Positions 9,056 to 17,716 of a stretch of 40,668 nucleotides of DNA are shown here, in pieces (position 1 is the first letter of the stretch; each line of letters begins with the position of its first letter). The notes under the pieces were generated by a model. That model was not told the origin of the DNA. It saw only the letters and a program-made list of their open reading frames with translations, and made no database searches. Location: NCBI GenBank assembly GCA_019359635.1, contig JAHHGY010000033.1, positions 1 through 40,668 of the forward strand, read 5' to 3'. Position numbers and translations under genes: made by a program. The DNA is from Chroococcus sp. CMT-3BRIN-NPC107. Its GTDB lineage: Bacteria > Cyanobacteriota > Cyanobacteriia > Cyanobacteriales > Chroococcidiopsidaceae.

Positions 9056-10573
9056 ATGCTGCTTAATGCTGAAATCCTACTACAATACCAACGCTGCCAG
9101 CGAAGGGCTTTTTTAGATGCTAATGGCGATCTTAGCCAAAGAGATCCTATTAGCGATGCGTTGCATAGAGTAATTCAAGAAAAATTTGCTTATCAAAAAT
9201 TTGTTTTAGCTCAGTACAACTATCAACAACCAGAATATCCTAAAAATGACTGGGAAGCGGGAACAAAAGCCACCCTCGAATTAATGCAGCAAGGCGTTGA
9301 ATGTATCTACAAGGGAGTAATACTTGCACCTTACTCGGAAGATATTACTTTATTAAGTCGCCCGCATTTATTAATTAAGCAACAAGGACATTCCAAGTTT
9401 GGCGATTGGGTTTATATTCCCGCAAATATTCAGCTAAGCAAACGTCCCAAGTTAGAGTATCAAATTGTGGCGGCGTTTGATGCCCAAATGCTGGCGATTT
9501 CTCAACTTGCCGATCCTCCTACCGCTTTACTCATATTACGGCGTACCGATGCTTACGAAGTAAGTTTAAGTAAATGGATTCCTTTAATGCACTTATCAGT
9601 TGAGGAGTGCATTCGTACCCTAAATTCGCTAGAAATTCCTGAAGTATTTATTTCTCGGCAAAAGTGCAACTTTTGCGGCTGGCTTCCTCAATGTTACGCC
9701 GAAGCGAAAGCTACTGAACATCTTTCTCTTATACCGGGTGTGACTCCTAGTCGTTACAGTGACTTGCAAACCATCGATTTAGTTACCCTAGAAGCGTTGG
9801 CAAGAGCAAATCCCGATCAAATAAGCACTTTACCAAGTTTTGAAGGTAAAAGCGCTCAACAATTAGTTTTACAAGCACGATCGACAAAGCTTAATAGTCC
9901 GATTATTTTACCTTTTGGCAGCGCTTACGAAATTCAACAAACCTTGCCAACTCAAACATCTCAAACAGTTTTACGAGATTTGTTGCAAAGTAGATATTTA
10001 CCGCTAAAACCTGAATCTTTAATTGCTCCTATAGAACTCTACTTTGATATAGAAGCGCAACCTGACTTAAATTTAGATTATTTGTTAGGAGTTGTAGTTT
10101 GCAATCGCCTAACTAACACAGAAAAATATTATGCTTTTTTGGCAGAAAGTCAAGCTGAAGAACAAAAAGCTTGGCAGCAATTTCTTGATTTAATTGCACA
10201 ATATCCCCAAGCGCCAGTCTTCCATTTTTGCCCTTACGAAGTGGATACTGTCAAGCGACTTGGTAAACTTTATTACACCCCCCCAGAGCAAATATCGCTG
10301 TTATTAGCAAGATTTATTGATATTTACGACCAAGTAGCATACAATGTCGTTTTACCGACTGAAAGCTACGCTTTAAAAACTCTAGCGCGGTGGCTGGGTT
10401 TTGAATGGCGCAACCCAGAAGCGAATGGTTCCCAATCAATACTTTGGTACGATAAATGGCTAGAAACAGGCGATCGCACTTTATTAGATGCGATCGTGCA
10501 GTACAACGAAGATGATTGTCTTGCTACTCGCCACCTCAAAGATTGGTTTGTTGGTTTCTTACAAAATTCTTAA
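9056..10573 (+). CDS. TM0106-type RecB-like nuclease with C-terminal RNase H-like domain
   Basis: The 505-residue protein combines an N-terminal RecB/Cas4-type nuclease-like region with a C-terminal exonuclease-like domain. Near residue 14 is a cysteine in YQRCQRRAFLD, and about 190 residues later comes the trio CNFCGWLPQC. Together these four cysteines fit the Fe-S cluster arrangement of Cas4/AddB-like nucleases. The C-terminal part (about 320-503) starts with the acidic motif LYFDIEAQPDLN, continues with FHFCPYEVDTVKRL and ends with YNEDDCLATRHLKDW, matching the DEDD-type YprB-like fold. No CRISPR or recombination genes adjoin it. The substrate is unknown; a DNA or RNA processing role is inferred. 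Confidence 0.8.
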   Translation: MLLNAEILLQYQRCQRRAFLDANGDLSQRDPISDALHRVIQEKFAYQKFVLAQYNYQQPEYPKNDWEAGTKATLELMQQGVECIYKGVILAPYSEDITLLSRPHLLIKQQGHSKFGDWVYIPANIQLSKRPKLEYQIVAAFDAQMLAISQLADPPTALLILRRTDAYEVSLSKWIPLMHLSVEECIRTLNSLEIPEVFISRQKCNFCGWLPQCYAEAKATEHLSLIPGVTPSRYSDLQTIDLVTLEALARANPDQISTLPSFEGKSAQQLVLQARSTKLNSPIILPFGSAYEIQQTLPTQTSQTVLRDLLQSRYLPLKPESLIAPIELYFDIEAQPDLNLDYLLGVVVCNRLTNTEKYYAFLAESQAEEQKAWQQFLDLIAQYPQAPVFHFCPYEVDTVKRLGKLYYTPPEQISLLLARFIDIYDQVAYNVVLPTESYALKTLARWLGFEWRNPEANGSQSILWYDKWLETGDRTLLDAIVQYNEDDCLATRHLKDWFVGFLQNS

Positions 10574-10660
10574 TCAATAACACTCCGATAACCTTGTTTT
10601 AATACCTACTTATCTTTGTACTGATAAGGTGCTTGTGTAGATTATTATGCTTCAATTGTC

Positions 10661-11872
10661 ATGAGCAATATTACGCAAATTTCGCCATTATTTAAAAGTA
10701 TTGTTCTTAGTTTACTCAGTGGAATTACGGGTGTAGTTCTCACAGCCATACCGAGCATGGCTTCTACCTTCAAAGATATAGATTTTTTGTGTGAAGTTAC
10801 TTTTACTACCAATACTCAAGTAGAAGGAACCCTACTTGGTGGGCTTTCTGGGATTACTTACGATGCTATTAATAATGTTTACTACAGTATTTCTGACGAT
10901 CGCAGCCAAAGCAATCCGGCAAGATTTTATACACTATCTATCGATCTTGACGAAGACTCGTTAAACTCTGTGGAATTTACAGACGTAACTTCGCTAACAA
11001 ATCAAGCTGGACAAACTTTTCCGGCTTTAAGTCTAGATCCTGAAGGAATTGCTTTAACCAGCGATGGAACTTTGTATATCTCCTCTGAAGGCGATGCTAC
11101 TGCCGCTAATTTAACTAATCCTTTTGTTAACGAGTTTTCTTTAACGGGAGAGCAATTGCAAGCTTTACCTATCGATGACAAATACTTGCCAACTTCTCCC
11201 CAAACAAGCGGTATTCGCAACAACTTAGCTTTTGAAAGCTTGACAGTGGCACCCAGCCAAAATTATCTATTTACAGCAACAGAAAATGCTTTAGTTCAAG
11301 ACGGTGCGGCTGCTACCGTCAACAATGGCAGTCCATCACGGATTGTTAGCTACGATTTGAATACAGGGGAAGCCGCCGCCGAATATCTTTACGTAACCGA
11401 TGCCGTTGCCGAGCCTTCAACGGCTGTAGATGGGTTTACTACTAATGGCTTGGTAGATGTACTGGCAATTGATGACAATCACTTTCTCAGCTTAGAGCGT
11501 TCGTTTTCGGTCGGTGCAGGCAATACCATCAAGTTGTATGAGGTTTCTTTAGAAGGCGCAGACGATATCAGCGATATTGACAGTTTGAGTAGCACGGATA
11601 TTAGCAGTATCAACTCGGCTCAAAAAGAGCTTTTGTTAGACTTTGATGAGCTAAATATAACTTTAGACAATATTGAAGGTCTAACTTTTGGACCCGATTT
11701 GCCTGATGGACGGCGTTCTTTAATTGTTGTTAGCGACAATAACTTTAGCTCTACTCAATTTACTCAAGTTTTAGCTTTTAGTGTGGAACCCGTTCCCGAA
11801 CCTTCCACTATTGTTGGGTTAGCGGTACTTGCAATTAGTGGGTTTATTGCCAAACGACGCAAATCTAAGTAG
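10661..11872 (+). CDS. Exported esterase-like/phytase-like protein with PEP-CTERM anchor
   Basis: The 403-residue protein has an N-terminal signal peptide (hydrophobic about residues 13-32, ending PSMAS) and a C-terminal PEP-CTERM sorting signal: VPEPS, a hydrophobic helix and the basic tail AKRRKSK. Between them lies a beta-propeller-like domain of the 'esterase-like activity of phytase' type, with GLSGITYDAINNVYYSISDD, LDPEGIALTSDGTLYISSEGD and DNIEGLTFGPDLPDGRRSL. It is likely exported, processed by an exosortase and held at or beyond the cell surface. Phosphate-ester hydrolysis is a family-level guess, not shown here. An 18-bp palindrome follows the stop. Confidence 0.82.
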   Translation: MSNITQISPLFKSIVLSLLSGITGVVLTAIPSMASTFKDIDFLCEVTFTTNTQVEGTLLGGLSGITYDAINNVYYSISDDRSQSNPARFYTLSIDLDEDSLNSVEFTDVTSLTNQAGQTFPALSLDPEGIALTSDGTLYISSEGDATAANLTNPFVNEFSLTGEQLQALPIDDKYLPTSPQTSGIRNNLAFESLTVAPSQNYLFTATENALVQDGAAATVNNGSPSRIVSYDLNTGEAAAEYLYVTDAVAEPSTAVDGFTTNGLVDVLAIDDNHFLSLERSFSVGAGNTIKLYEVSLEGADDISDIDSLSSTDISSINSAQKELLLDFDELNITLDNIEGLTFGPDLPDGRRSLIVVSDNNFSSTQFTQVLAFSVEPVPEPSTIVGLAVLAISGFIAKRRKSK

Positions 11873-11891
11873 AAATTCTGCTTTATCAAGG

Positions 11892-11909
11892 AGCAAGCGA
11901 TCGCTTGCT
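11892..11909. terminator. Perfect 18-bp palindrome built around HIP1, after the PEP-CTERM gene
   Basis: AGCAAGCGATCGCTTGCT is a perfect palindrome whose centre is the cyanobacterial HIP1 octamer GCGATCGC. It lies 20 bases past the stop of the PEP-CTERM gene and could fold into a hairpin ending transcription ahead of the tRNA gene. It lacks a clear T run, so terminator function is only possible. Confidence 0.35.
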
Positions 11910-11944
11910 TCTCAAATACTACAATTTTTATACTAGGAAATTAT

Positions 11945-11976
11945 TTGACAAACTCTCAAAAAGCTGTAATTATAGT
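11945..11976 (+). promoter_or_regulatory. Candidate promoter of tRNA-Asp
   Basis: A perfect TTGACA -35 box (11945-11950) lies 16 bases before TAATTA and 20 bases before TATAGT (11971-11976), either of which could serve as the -10. The tRNA begins at 11992, which is suitable for either. Confidence 0.4.
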
Positions 11977-11991
11977 AAAGCCCTGAAATAA

Positions 11992-12065
11992 GGGACTGTA
12001 GTTCAATTGGTTAGAGCACCGCCCTGTCACGGCGGAAGTTGCGGGTTCGAGCCCCGTCAGTCCCG
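11992..12065 (+). tRNA. tRNA-Asp (anticodon GTC)
   Basis: A complete 74-base cloverleaf. The acceptor stem GGGACTG (11992-11998) pairs with CAGTCCC (12058-12064), with G as the discriminator base. The D arm carries TTGGTTAGA, the anticodon stem ACCGC/GGCGG flanks the loop containing GTC, and the T arm GCGGG-TTCGAGC-CCCGT is standard. CCA is not encoded. gltX begins 45 bases downstream on the same strand. No direct repeat of the tRNA 3' end was seen nearby, so there is no sign of use as an integration site. Confidence 0.97.
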
Positions 12066-12109
12066 TTAAAATAAGCAAAACTCATAGTATATTAACTCAG
12101 CCTGAATTT

Positions 12110-13555
12110 ATGACTGTTCGCGTCCGCATTGCTCCAAGTCCTACCGGAAACCTACATATTGGTACGGCGAGAACTGCTGTATTTAACTGGTTATATGCTC
12201 GTCATCATGGCGGTACGTTCATTTTACGGATTGAGGATACAGATACAGAGCGATCGCGCGATGAATATACACAAAATATATTTGATGGCTTGCAATGGTT
12301 GGGTTTAACTTGGGATGAAGGGCCTTTTTATCAGTCCAAGCGCCTAGAAATGTATAAGCAAGGGGTGAAAACCTTACTAGACAAAGGATTAGCCTATTAT
12401 TGCTATACCAGCGAGGCGGAACTCGAAGCAATGCGGGAGCAACAAAAAACTAGAAACGAAGCACCCCGTTATGACAATCGCCATCGTAATTTAACGTCCG
12501 AACAACAAGCTACTTTTGCTAGTGTTGGTCGCCGTCCGGTAATTCGTTTTAAGATCGAAGACGATCGCGAAATTGTTTGGAACGATATGGTACGCGGACA
12601 AATGAGTTGGCGCGGTAGCGATTTGGGCGGCGATATGGTGATTGCTCGTGCTGCCGAAAACGATATTGGGCAAGCTTTATACAATTTTGCCGTAGTAATC
12701 GATGACATAGATATGCAAATAAGTCATGTCATTCGGGGAGAGGATCATATTGCTAATACTGCTAAACAAATTTTGTTATACGAAGCTTTTGGCACGAAAG
12801 CTCCCGAATTTGCCCATACTCCTTTGATTTTGAACGTAGAAGGCAAAAAGCTATCCAAACGCGATGGTGTAACTTCGATTTTTGACTTCAAAGAAATGGG
12901 ATTTGTCCCCGAAGCATTGGTAAATTACATGACATTGCTCGGTTGGTCGCCGCCAGATTCGACTCAAGAAATATTTGACTTAGAAACCGCCGCCAAACAA
13001 TTTGGTTTTGAGCGCGTTAATAAAGCTGGGGCAAAATTTGACTGGGACAAACTAGATTGGTTAAATAGTCAATACTTGCATAGTATGCCTGCAAGCAAGC
13101 TTACGGACTTATTGATTCCCTACTGGCAAAAAGCTGGATATGAATTTGATCCCACTAGCGATCGCCCTTGGCTAGAACAAATTACAAGTTTAACTGGTGC
13201 TAGTCTAACGCGGCTTCCCGACGCTGCAACGATGACTAAGCTATTTTTCATTAAATCTTTGGAATATAGCGAAGAAGCAGCAAGTGCGTTGCAGCAAGAG
13301 GGCGCTAGTGCTGTTTTACAAGCCATCCTTGACGCTTTGAACAATACTGCCGATTTGAATGAAGCAGCGATTCAAGAGATGATTAAGCAAGTAACTAAAG
13401 AAAAAAATGTCAAAAAAGGCTTAATAATGCGGAGTTTAAGAGCCGCATTAACGGGAGCTATGCACGGGCCCGATTTGATTCAATCTTGGTTAATTCTGCA
13501 TCAGCTTGAACAAGATAAGTCTCGGTTGCAACAGGCAATTGGCGAATTGGAGTGA
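12110..13555 (+). CDS. gltX: Glutamyl-tRNA synthetase
   Basis: GltX charges tRNA-Glu in the cytoplasm. In cyanobacteria the product also feeds the C5 pathway to tetrapyrroles, and the enzyme is commonly non-discriminating, charging tRNA-Gln for later amidation. The 481-residue class I synthetase shows the HIGH-type motif [19 protein letters not shown] (about 9-27), the [12 protein letters not shown] element and the KMSKS-type motif KKLSKRDG (246-253), followed by a helical anticodon-binding half. It follows tRNA-Asp and its stop TGA overlaps the start region of the GNAT gene, so those two are probably co-translated. Confidence 0.97.
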   Translation: MTVRVRIAPSPTGNLHIGTARTAVFNWLYARHHGGTFILRIEDTDTERSRDEYTQNIFDGLQWLGLTWDEGPFYQSKRLEMYKQGVKTLLDKGLAYYCYTSEAELEAMREQQKTRNEAPRYDNRHRNLTSEQQATFASVGRRPVIRFKIEDDREIVWNDMVRGQMSWRGSDLGGDMVIARAAENDIGQALYNFAVVIDDIDMQISHVIRGEDHIANTAKQILLYEAFGTKAPEFAHTPLILNVEGKKLSKRDGVTSIFDFKEMGFVPEALVNYMTLLGWSPPDSTQEIFDLETAAKQFGFERVNKAGAKFDWDKLDWLNSQYLHSMPASKLTDLLIPYWQKAGYEFDPTSDRPWLEQITSLTGASLTRLPDAATMTKLFFIKSLEYSEEAASALQQEGASAVLQAILDALNNTADLNEAAIQEMIKQVTKEKNVKKGLIMRSLRAALTGAMHGPDLIQSWLILHQLEQDKSRLQQAIGELE

Positions 13556-14334
13556 TGGAAAGAGTCTGTTTGCACGATCGCTCGCAAATTGAAAAATTCC
13601 TACGAGAGCATACATTTTTAAATCTGTATGCTCTTGGTGACTTAGATAAGTTTTTTTGGAATTACACCACTTGGTACGCTCTTGCTAGGGAAGAACAGAT
13701 AAAACAGCTTGTTTTGCTTTACGCTAAATCGGATTTGCCTGTTTTACTTGGACTCAGCGCCGAAGTTGAAGAATTGAAGGAGTTATTGCAACTTCTGATG
13801 CCGCTTTTACCTAAAAGATTTTACGCTCATTTTAGTGGCGATGCGGTAAAGGTTCTGGCAAAACATTACCAATTTCAATCTCACGGCGAACATTACAAAA
13901 TGGCGCTGACAGATAGATCGCGTTTAAATATCGATACGTCACAGGCGATCGCGCTATCTGTAGAAAATACCGCAGAATTAGAACAACTCTACAATTTAAG
14001 CTATCCTGGCAATTGGTTTGAGCCGCAAATGCTAAAAACTGGTTGCTATTACGGCATTAGGCGCGGTGATACTTTGGTGAGTGTGGCGGGAGTTCATATT
14101 TACTCTAAGGATTACAAAGTTGCGGCTTTAGGCAATATTACAACGCATCCTCAATGGCGGGGACAGGGATTAGGGACAATAGTTTGTGCGAAACTAAGCC
14201 AAGTGTTGCTAGAAACAGTAGAGCATATTGGGATAAATGTTAAAGCAGACAATCCAAGTGCGATCGCCTGTTACAAAAAGCTCGGTTTTACAAGCATTGC
14301 TACTTATACAGAATATTTGCTGGAATCAAAGTAA
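13552..14334 (+). CDS. GNAT family N-acetyltransferase
   Basis: The 260-residue protein has a divergent N-terminal half ([18 protein letters not shown], about 14-31) and a C-terminal GNAT domain with the acetyl-CoA loop [10 protein letters not shown] (about 197-206) and the closing [18 protein letters not shown]. The two-part layout resembles GCN5-like FR47/ZMO-type proteins. Substrate unknown. Two starts are possible: GTG at 13552 or ATG at 13555, the latter sharing an A with the gltX stop (TGATG), which suggests coupled translation. The stop of the convergent allantoinase gene overlaps its 3' end. Confidence 0.85.
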   Translation: MMERVCLHDRSQIEKFLREHTFLNLYALGDLDKFFWNYTTWYALAREEQIKQLVLLYAKSDLPVLLGLSAEVEELKELLQLLMPLLPKRFYAHFSGDAVKVLAKHYQFQSHGEHYKMALTDRSRLNIDTSQAIALSVENTAELEQLYNLSYPGNWFEPQMLKTGCYYGIRRGDTLVSVAGVHIYSKDYKVAALGNITTHPQWRGQGLGTIVCAKLSQVLLETVEHIGINVKADNPSAIACYKKLGFTSIATYTEYLLESK

Positions 14335-15234
14335 TTTGTGATGTTGATGCCAGTGACGAGCAATATCAATTCGGCGACAAATCCACACGCGATCGCGCTT
14401 TTGGATATAGTCAAGAAAACGAGCTAAAGAAGCCGCTCGTCCTGGTCTACCAATTAGGCGACAATGCAATCCTATACTCATCATTTTGGCAGCAGTTTCG
14501 CCCTCCTCATACAACACGTCAAAAGCATCTCGCAGATAAGCAAAAAACTGATCGCCACAGTTGAAGCCTTGAGTTGTAGCAAAGCGCATATCGTTATTAT
14601 CGAGGGTGTAGGGAATAACTAAATGAGGTTTTCCATAATTATTTACCCAGTACGGTAAGTCATCAGCATAACTATCCGAGTCGTAGAGAAAACCCCCTTC
14701 TTCTACTACCAAACGCCGAGTATTAGGACTGTTGCGTCCAGTGTACCAGCCGAGAGGACGGCTACCTGTAATAGAATTGTGAATTGCGATCGCTTTTAGT
14801 AAATGTTCCTTTTCTATATTCTCGTCAAAATATTTATAATCAATCCAACGATAGCCATGACTTGCAATCTCCCAATCGGCGGCAATCATTGCTTCTACGG
14901 CTTCCTCGTTGCGCTCTAATGCCATTGCTATGCCATAAACCGTTAGAGGGATGCCGCGCTCTGTAAATAAACGGTGCAGTCGCCAAAATCCCGCTCTACT
15001 GCCGTATTCATACACCGATTCCATATTCATGTGTCGCAAGCCATGTAGGGGTTCTGCGCCCACAATTTCCGATAAAAATGTTTCAGAAGTTAAGTCTCCA
15101 TGAAGAATGCAAGTTTCCCCACCTTCTTCATAATTAATCACAAACTGCACGGCAATCTTTGCTCCCTCTGGCCATTTTGGATCGGGGGAGTTGCGACCGT
15201 ACCCAATCATGTCTCGTGGATAAGGTTTCTTCAT
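14326..15234 (-). CDS. puuE: Allantoinase, polysaccharide-deacetylase type (PuuE)
   Basis: PuuE hydrolyses allantoin to allantoate; it is unrelated to the metal-dependent amidohydrolase allantoinase and has a NodB-like barrel. The 302-residue form starts MKKPYPRDMIGYGRNSPDPKW, the typical N terminus, and continues with QFVINYEEGGE, ASHGYRWIDY (about 124-133) and GWYTGRNSPNTRR. I chose ATG at 15234 because it overlaps the uraD stop as ATGA; an in-frame extension of 10 residues to 15264 lacks family character. It forms a coupled pair with uraD, giving consecutive steps from OHCU to allantoate. Confidence 0.92.
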   Translation of the reverse strand: MKKPYPRDMIGYGRNSPDPKWPEGAKIAVQFVINYEEGGETCILHGDLTSETFLSEIVGAEPLHGLRHMNMESVYEYGSRAGFWRLHRLFTERGIPLTVYGIAMALERNEEAVEAMIAADWEIASHGYRWIDYKYFDENIEKEHLLKAIAIHNSITGSRPLGWYTGRNSPNTRRLVVEEGGFLYDSDSYADDLPYWVNNYGKPHLVIPYTLDNNDMRFATTQGFNCGDQFFAYLRDAFDVLYEEGETAAKMMSIGLHCRLIGRPGRAASLARFLDYIQKRDRVWICRRIDIARHWHQHHKLL

Positions 15235-15740
15235 TTTTCTACTACATTTAGCAAGCGGAACCAAGCAATTTTGTTTATTTGGGCGATCGCACTAGCTATT
15301 TCTGCTTCTCTGGTATTTTGCAAACGGCGCTCAAATTCATCTAAAATACTAGCTTTAGTCTGAGTTTTGACGGCAATTATAAACGGAAATTCAAATTTGT
15401 CTTTGTATGATTGATTGAGCCATTGAAAGTACGCGTATTCTTCAGGAGATAATCTGTCTAAACCAAGTCCTGCTTGTTCTTTTGTAGAATCTTCTGCCAT
15501 TAAAACTTTGCTACCCAAGTCAGGATGCGCTTGAATTAAAGCTAATTGCTCATCAATAATCATTAGGCTAACTACATCAACCATTTTTTGATACAAAGCA
15601 GCTACCTCTGCAAACGGGCGATAATTCCAAGCTTTTTGAGCAATTTCTGGGGTGTGTTCAAATATTGTCCCTAAAACGCTGACAAATTCCTCCTGACTCA
15701 TATCATTTAACTGAGCAATAGACTTAGACATAGTTATCAT
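15231..15740 (-). CDS. uraD: OHCU decarboxylase
   Basis: UraD decarboxylates 2-oxo-4-hydroxy-4-carboxy-5-ureidoimidazoline to S-allantoin in urate degradation. The 169-residue protein has the family markers LNDMSQEEFVSVLGTIFEHTP (about 12-32), the catalytic-histidine motif QAHPDLGSK (about 69-77) and FEFPFIIAVK (about 116-125). Translation may instead start at the fourth codon (ATG at 15731). It is the first gene of the uraD-puuE pair and is divergent from a Rieske oxygenase. No uricase, HpxO-type urate hydroxylase or HIU hydrolase lies in the window. Confidence 0.93.
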   Translation of the reverse strand: MITMSKSIAQLNDMSQEEFVSVLGTIFEHTPEIAQKAWNYRPFAEVAALYQKMVDVVSLMIIDEQLALIQAHPDLGSKVLMAEDSTKEQAGLGLDRLSPEEYAYFQWLNQSYKDKFEFPFIIAVKTQTKASILDEFERRLQNTREAEIASAIAQINKIAWFRLLNVVEK

Positions 15741-15812
15741 TAATAGTTTTAGTTTTTTTAGGGCGATCGCCTTTGTTTTTCGACTAACAATAATTTTATC
15801 TTTATTTGAATA

Positions 15813-15843
15813 CTGTATACAAAATCTGTTATTGAATATACAG
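15813..15843. promoter_or_regulatory. Inverted repeat between uraD and the Rieske gene
   Basis: CTGTATA (15813-15819) and TATACAG (15837-15843) are perfect inverted arms 17 bases apart, and the left arm itself contains the palindrome GTATAC. The site lies 73 bases upstream of uraD and about 80 bases upstream of the preferred Rieske start, so it could control both directions. A GntR-type operator is one possibility suggested by GTATAC; no regulator gene is adjacent. Confidence 0.3.
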
Positions 15844-15924
15844 AAAACGCTAAAAATGTTGCTTAGTGTAAGCAGTAATAAGATAAATTTAAAACTTTTA
15901 CAAATTCCGGCTGCGTTAATTATT

Positions 15925-16947
15925 ATGCTAGTTACAAAACAACCTGTACTCCGAAAGTTCTGGTATCCAGCAATTCCAATTACAGAGCTTTCAATTAGTC
16001 CTAAACCTTTTGAGCTACTAGGTGAAAAAATAGTTATTTGGTTAGATACAGCCGGGAAACCCGCCGCCGTGCAAGATAGATGCTGTCATCGTTCAGCGCA
16101 ACTAAGTATTGGCAAAGTAGTAGATGGAAATATTTGTTGTGCTTATCATGGCTGGCAATTTAATAGTGATGGCGCGTGCAAGTGCGTACCGCAACTGAAA
16201 GATGAGGCAATTCCTGCTAACTATAAAATAAAATCTTATCGCTGTGCGGAGCGTTACGGCTATGTTTGGGTGTGTTTGGGAGAACCGCTAATTGATATTC
16301 CAGAAATTGACGAAGCCACAAAGCCAGAGTATCGTTTGCTGCATGAATTTTATGAGCCTTGGAAATGCGCCGCATTGCGGGTAATGGAAAATGAATTTGA
16401 CTTAGCTCATCCTACTTTTGTGCATACTACTACTTTTGGTAGCGAGGAGCATCCCACTCCAGAATCGATGAAACTTACCGAAACAGAATGGGGATTGCAA
16501 GTACATGGTGTTTTGGGGGTCGTAAACCCCCAACTACAACAACAGAATTTGAAAATGGACGCAAAACAAACCTTCCGCACTTTAAACATGACATGGTTTA
16601 TGCCTTTTACTGTCAAGTTGCAAATTACTTATCCAAACGGACTGACTCATATCATTGTCAATACAATGACACCAATTAACGATTCAACTTCCCAAATGGT
16701 GCAGTTTTGCGTCCGCAACGATACCGAAGCTGAGACAAAAAGCAGCGATGTAATTGCCTTCGATCGCGCCGTAACTTTGGAAGACAAGCATATATTAGAG
16801 ACAACCGATTATGATGTGCCTTTGAGTGTAAGTCAAGAGCAGCATATGTTTACAGATAAACCCGGTATAGTTATGCGTAAAAAACTTGCGGCTTTATTAA
16901 AAGCTCACGGCGAAGTAGAGCAAACTAAAAGTAATAGTCAACTATAG
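15925..16947 (+). CDS. Rieske non-heme iron oxygenase (alpha-subunit type)
   Basis: The 340-residue protein is a Rieske oxygenase. The N-terminal domain binds a 2Fe-2S cluster with the C-x-H ... C-x2-H pattern (DRCCHRSAQL ... ICCAYHGW, about 45-72). The catalytic half has the mononuclear-iron motif ENEFDLAHPTFVH (about 155-167). The start is taken at ATG 15925, giving MLVTKQPVLRKFWYP; upstream in-frame codons to a TTG at 15832 do not resemble the family. Substrate unknown. It is divergent from uraD-puuE, which makes a purine- or ureide-related oxidation possible but unproven; VanA-like aromatic demethylases are relatives. Reductase genes are not nearby. Confidence 0.88.
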   Translation: MLVTKQPVLRKFWYPAIPITELSISPKPFELLGEKIVIWLDTAGKPAAVQDRCCHRSAQLSIGKVVDGNICCAYHGWQFNSDGACKCVPQLKDEAIPANYKIKSYRCAERYGYVWVCLGEPLIDIPEIDEATKPEYRLLHEFYEPWKCAALRVMENEFDLAHPTFVHTTTFGSEEHPTPESMKLTETEWGLQVHGVLGVVNPQLQQQNLKMDAKQTFRTLNMTWFMPFTVKLQITYPNGLTHIIVNTMTPINDSTSQMVQFCVRNDTEAETKSSDVIAFDRAVTLEDKHILETTDYDVPLSVSQEQHMFTDKPGIVMRKKLAALLKAHGEVEQTKSNSQL

Positions 16948-17006
16948 TTTCGGTAAAGGGATCGCAGCTATGAATCCCGAACAAAGATAGTAATCAAGTT
17001 TTGCTT

Positions 17007-17115
17007 GGCGATAGATTAATCGCCGCCAAATCCGCCAGTTTGGAGTGGAATCTTTTTGATAGACAATATCTTTTAGGAGCTATGAGCGTATATATTAGGA
17101 TATTTACGCTCCTAA
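17007..17115. repeat. Hairpin-rich intergenic stretch between the Rieske and GNAT genes
   Basis: The 277 bases from 16948 to 17224 hold no convincing gene. GGCGAT (17007-17012) pairs with ATCGCC (17019-17024). Further on, 17084-17111 forms a 12-bp stem with one mismatch and a TAGG loop (GAGCGTATATAT against ATATTTACGCTC). An alternative pairing uses TTAGGAGC (17073-17080) with GCTCCTAA (17108-17115), competing for the same right arm. A T-rich run follows. Candidate terminator of the Rieske gene or a switchable RNA element; unproven. Confidence 0.4.
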
Positions 17116-17224
17116 GTCTTTTCTGTGGCTTCTACCTTCAGCAATAAAACACGCCTACCTTAAAAAAGGGAAACTTAGGAGGCGGACCTCATAAAATCAA
17201 ACACCCGAATATTGCTTAGTTAAA

Positions 17225-17716
17225 ATGGTTCAAGTTCAATACCAAGACTTTACAATTCGCAACTGGGAAAAGCGCGATCGCACCTCCGTCTCTGAGGTGA
17301 TTCATTCGGTACTTAGCGATTATGGGTTATCCTGGGAGCCAACGGGCGCAGACCTTGATGTCATCAACGTTGAGGAATGCTATCTAGCCACTGGCGGCGA
17401 ATTTTGGGTAATTGAAACGCAAAATACCATAGTTGGGACAAGCGCTTATTATCCAATTCATCGCGGTAAAAACGCCGTAGAGATTCGCAAAATGTACCTA
17501 TTACCAATAGCTAGAGGACAGGGATTAGGGCGATATTTGTTACAAGAATTAGAAAACGCGATCGCCTTACGAAATTTCGACCAAATCTGGATAGAAACCG
17601 CAAGTGTTTTAGCCGAAGCCGTAAAACTCTAGGAAATGAGCGGTTATTTACCTACAAAAGGAGTAGAAACAGCAAGGTGCGATCGCGTTTATCTCAAAAG
17701 ATTGCCAAGAAGCTAG
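17225..17716 (+). pseudogene. GNAT acetyltransferase interrupted by an in-frame TAG
   Basis: The first 135 codons encode a GNAT domain with KMYLLPIARGQGLGRYLL (acetyl-CoA loop, about 90-107) and stop at TAG 17630-17632, in the middle of the conserved final segment. Reading on in the same frame gives EMSGYLPTKGVETARCDRV and then YLKRLPRS before a TAG at 17714-17716. That is exactly the tail a GNAT needs, since family members have a Tyr-Glu-x-x-Gly-Tyr here. A single TAT or TAC to TAG change explains this. The full protein would be 163 residues. A sequencing error, recent pseudogene or readthrough are all possible; the end meets the convergent ndhJ stop. Confidence 0.8.

Noticed and set aside
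11992-12065. tRNA-Asp as an integration (att) site for an island
   Set aside because: No integrase and no repeat of the tRNA 3' end were seen; the gene is followed directly by housekeeping gltX.
15832-15924. A 31-residue N-terminal extension of the Rieske protein from a TTG
   Set aside because: The extension has no Rieske character, starts with a rare codon, and overlaps the inverted repeat; ATG 15925 gives the normal N terminus.
16948-17224. Short frame starting MNPEQR after the Rieske gene
   Set aside because: It closes after six codons and the following text has several stops in all frames, so it is not a convincing gene or remnant.
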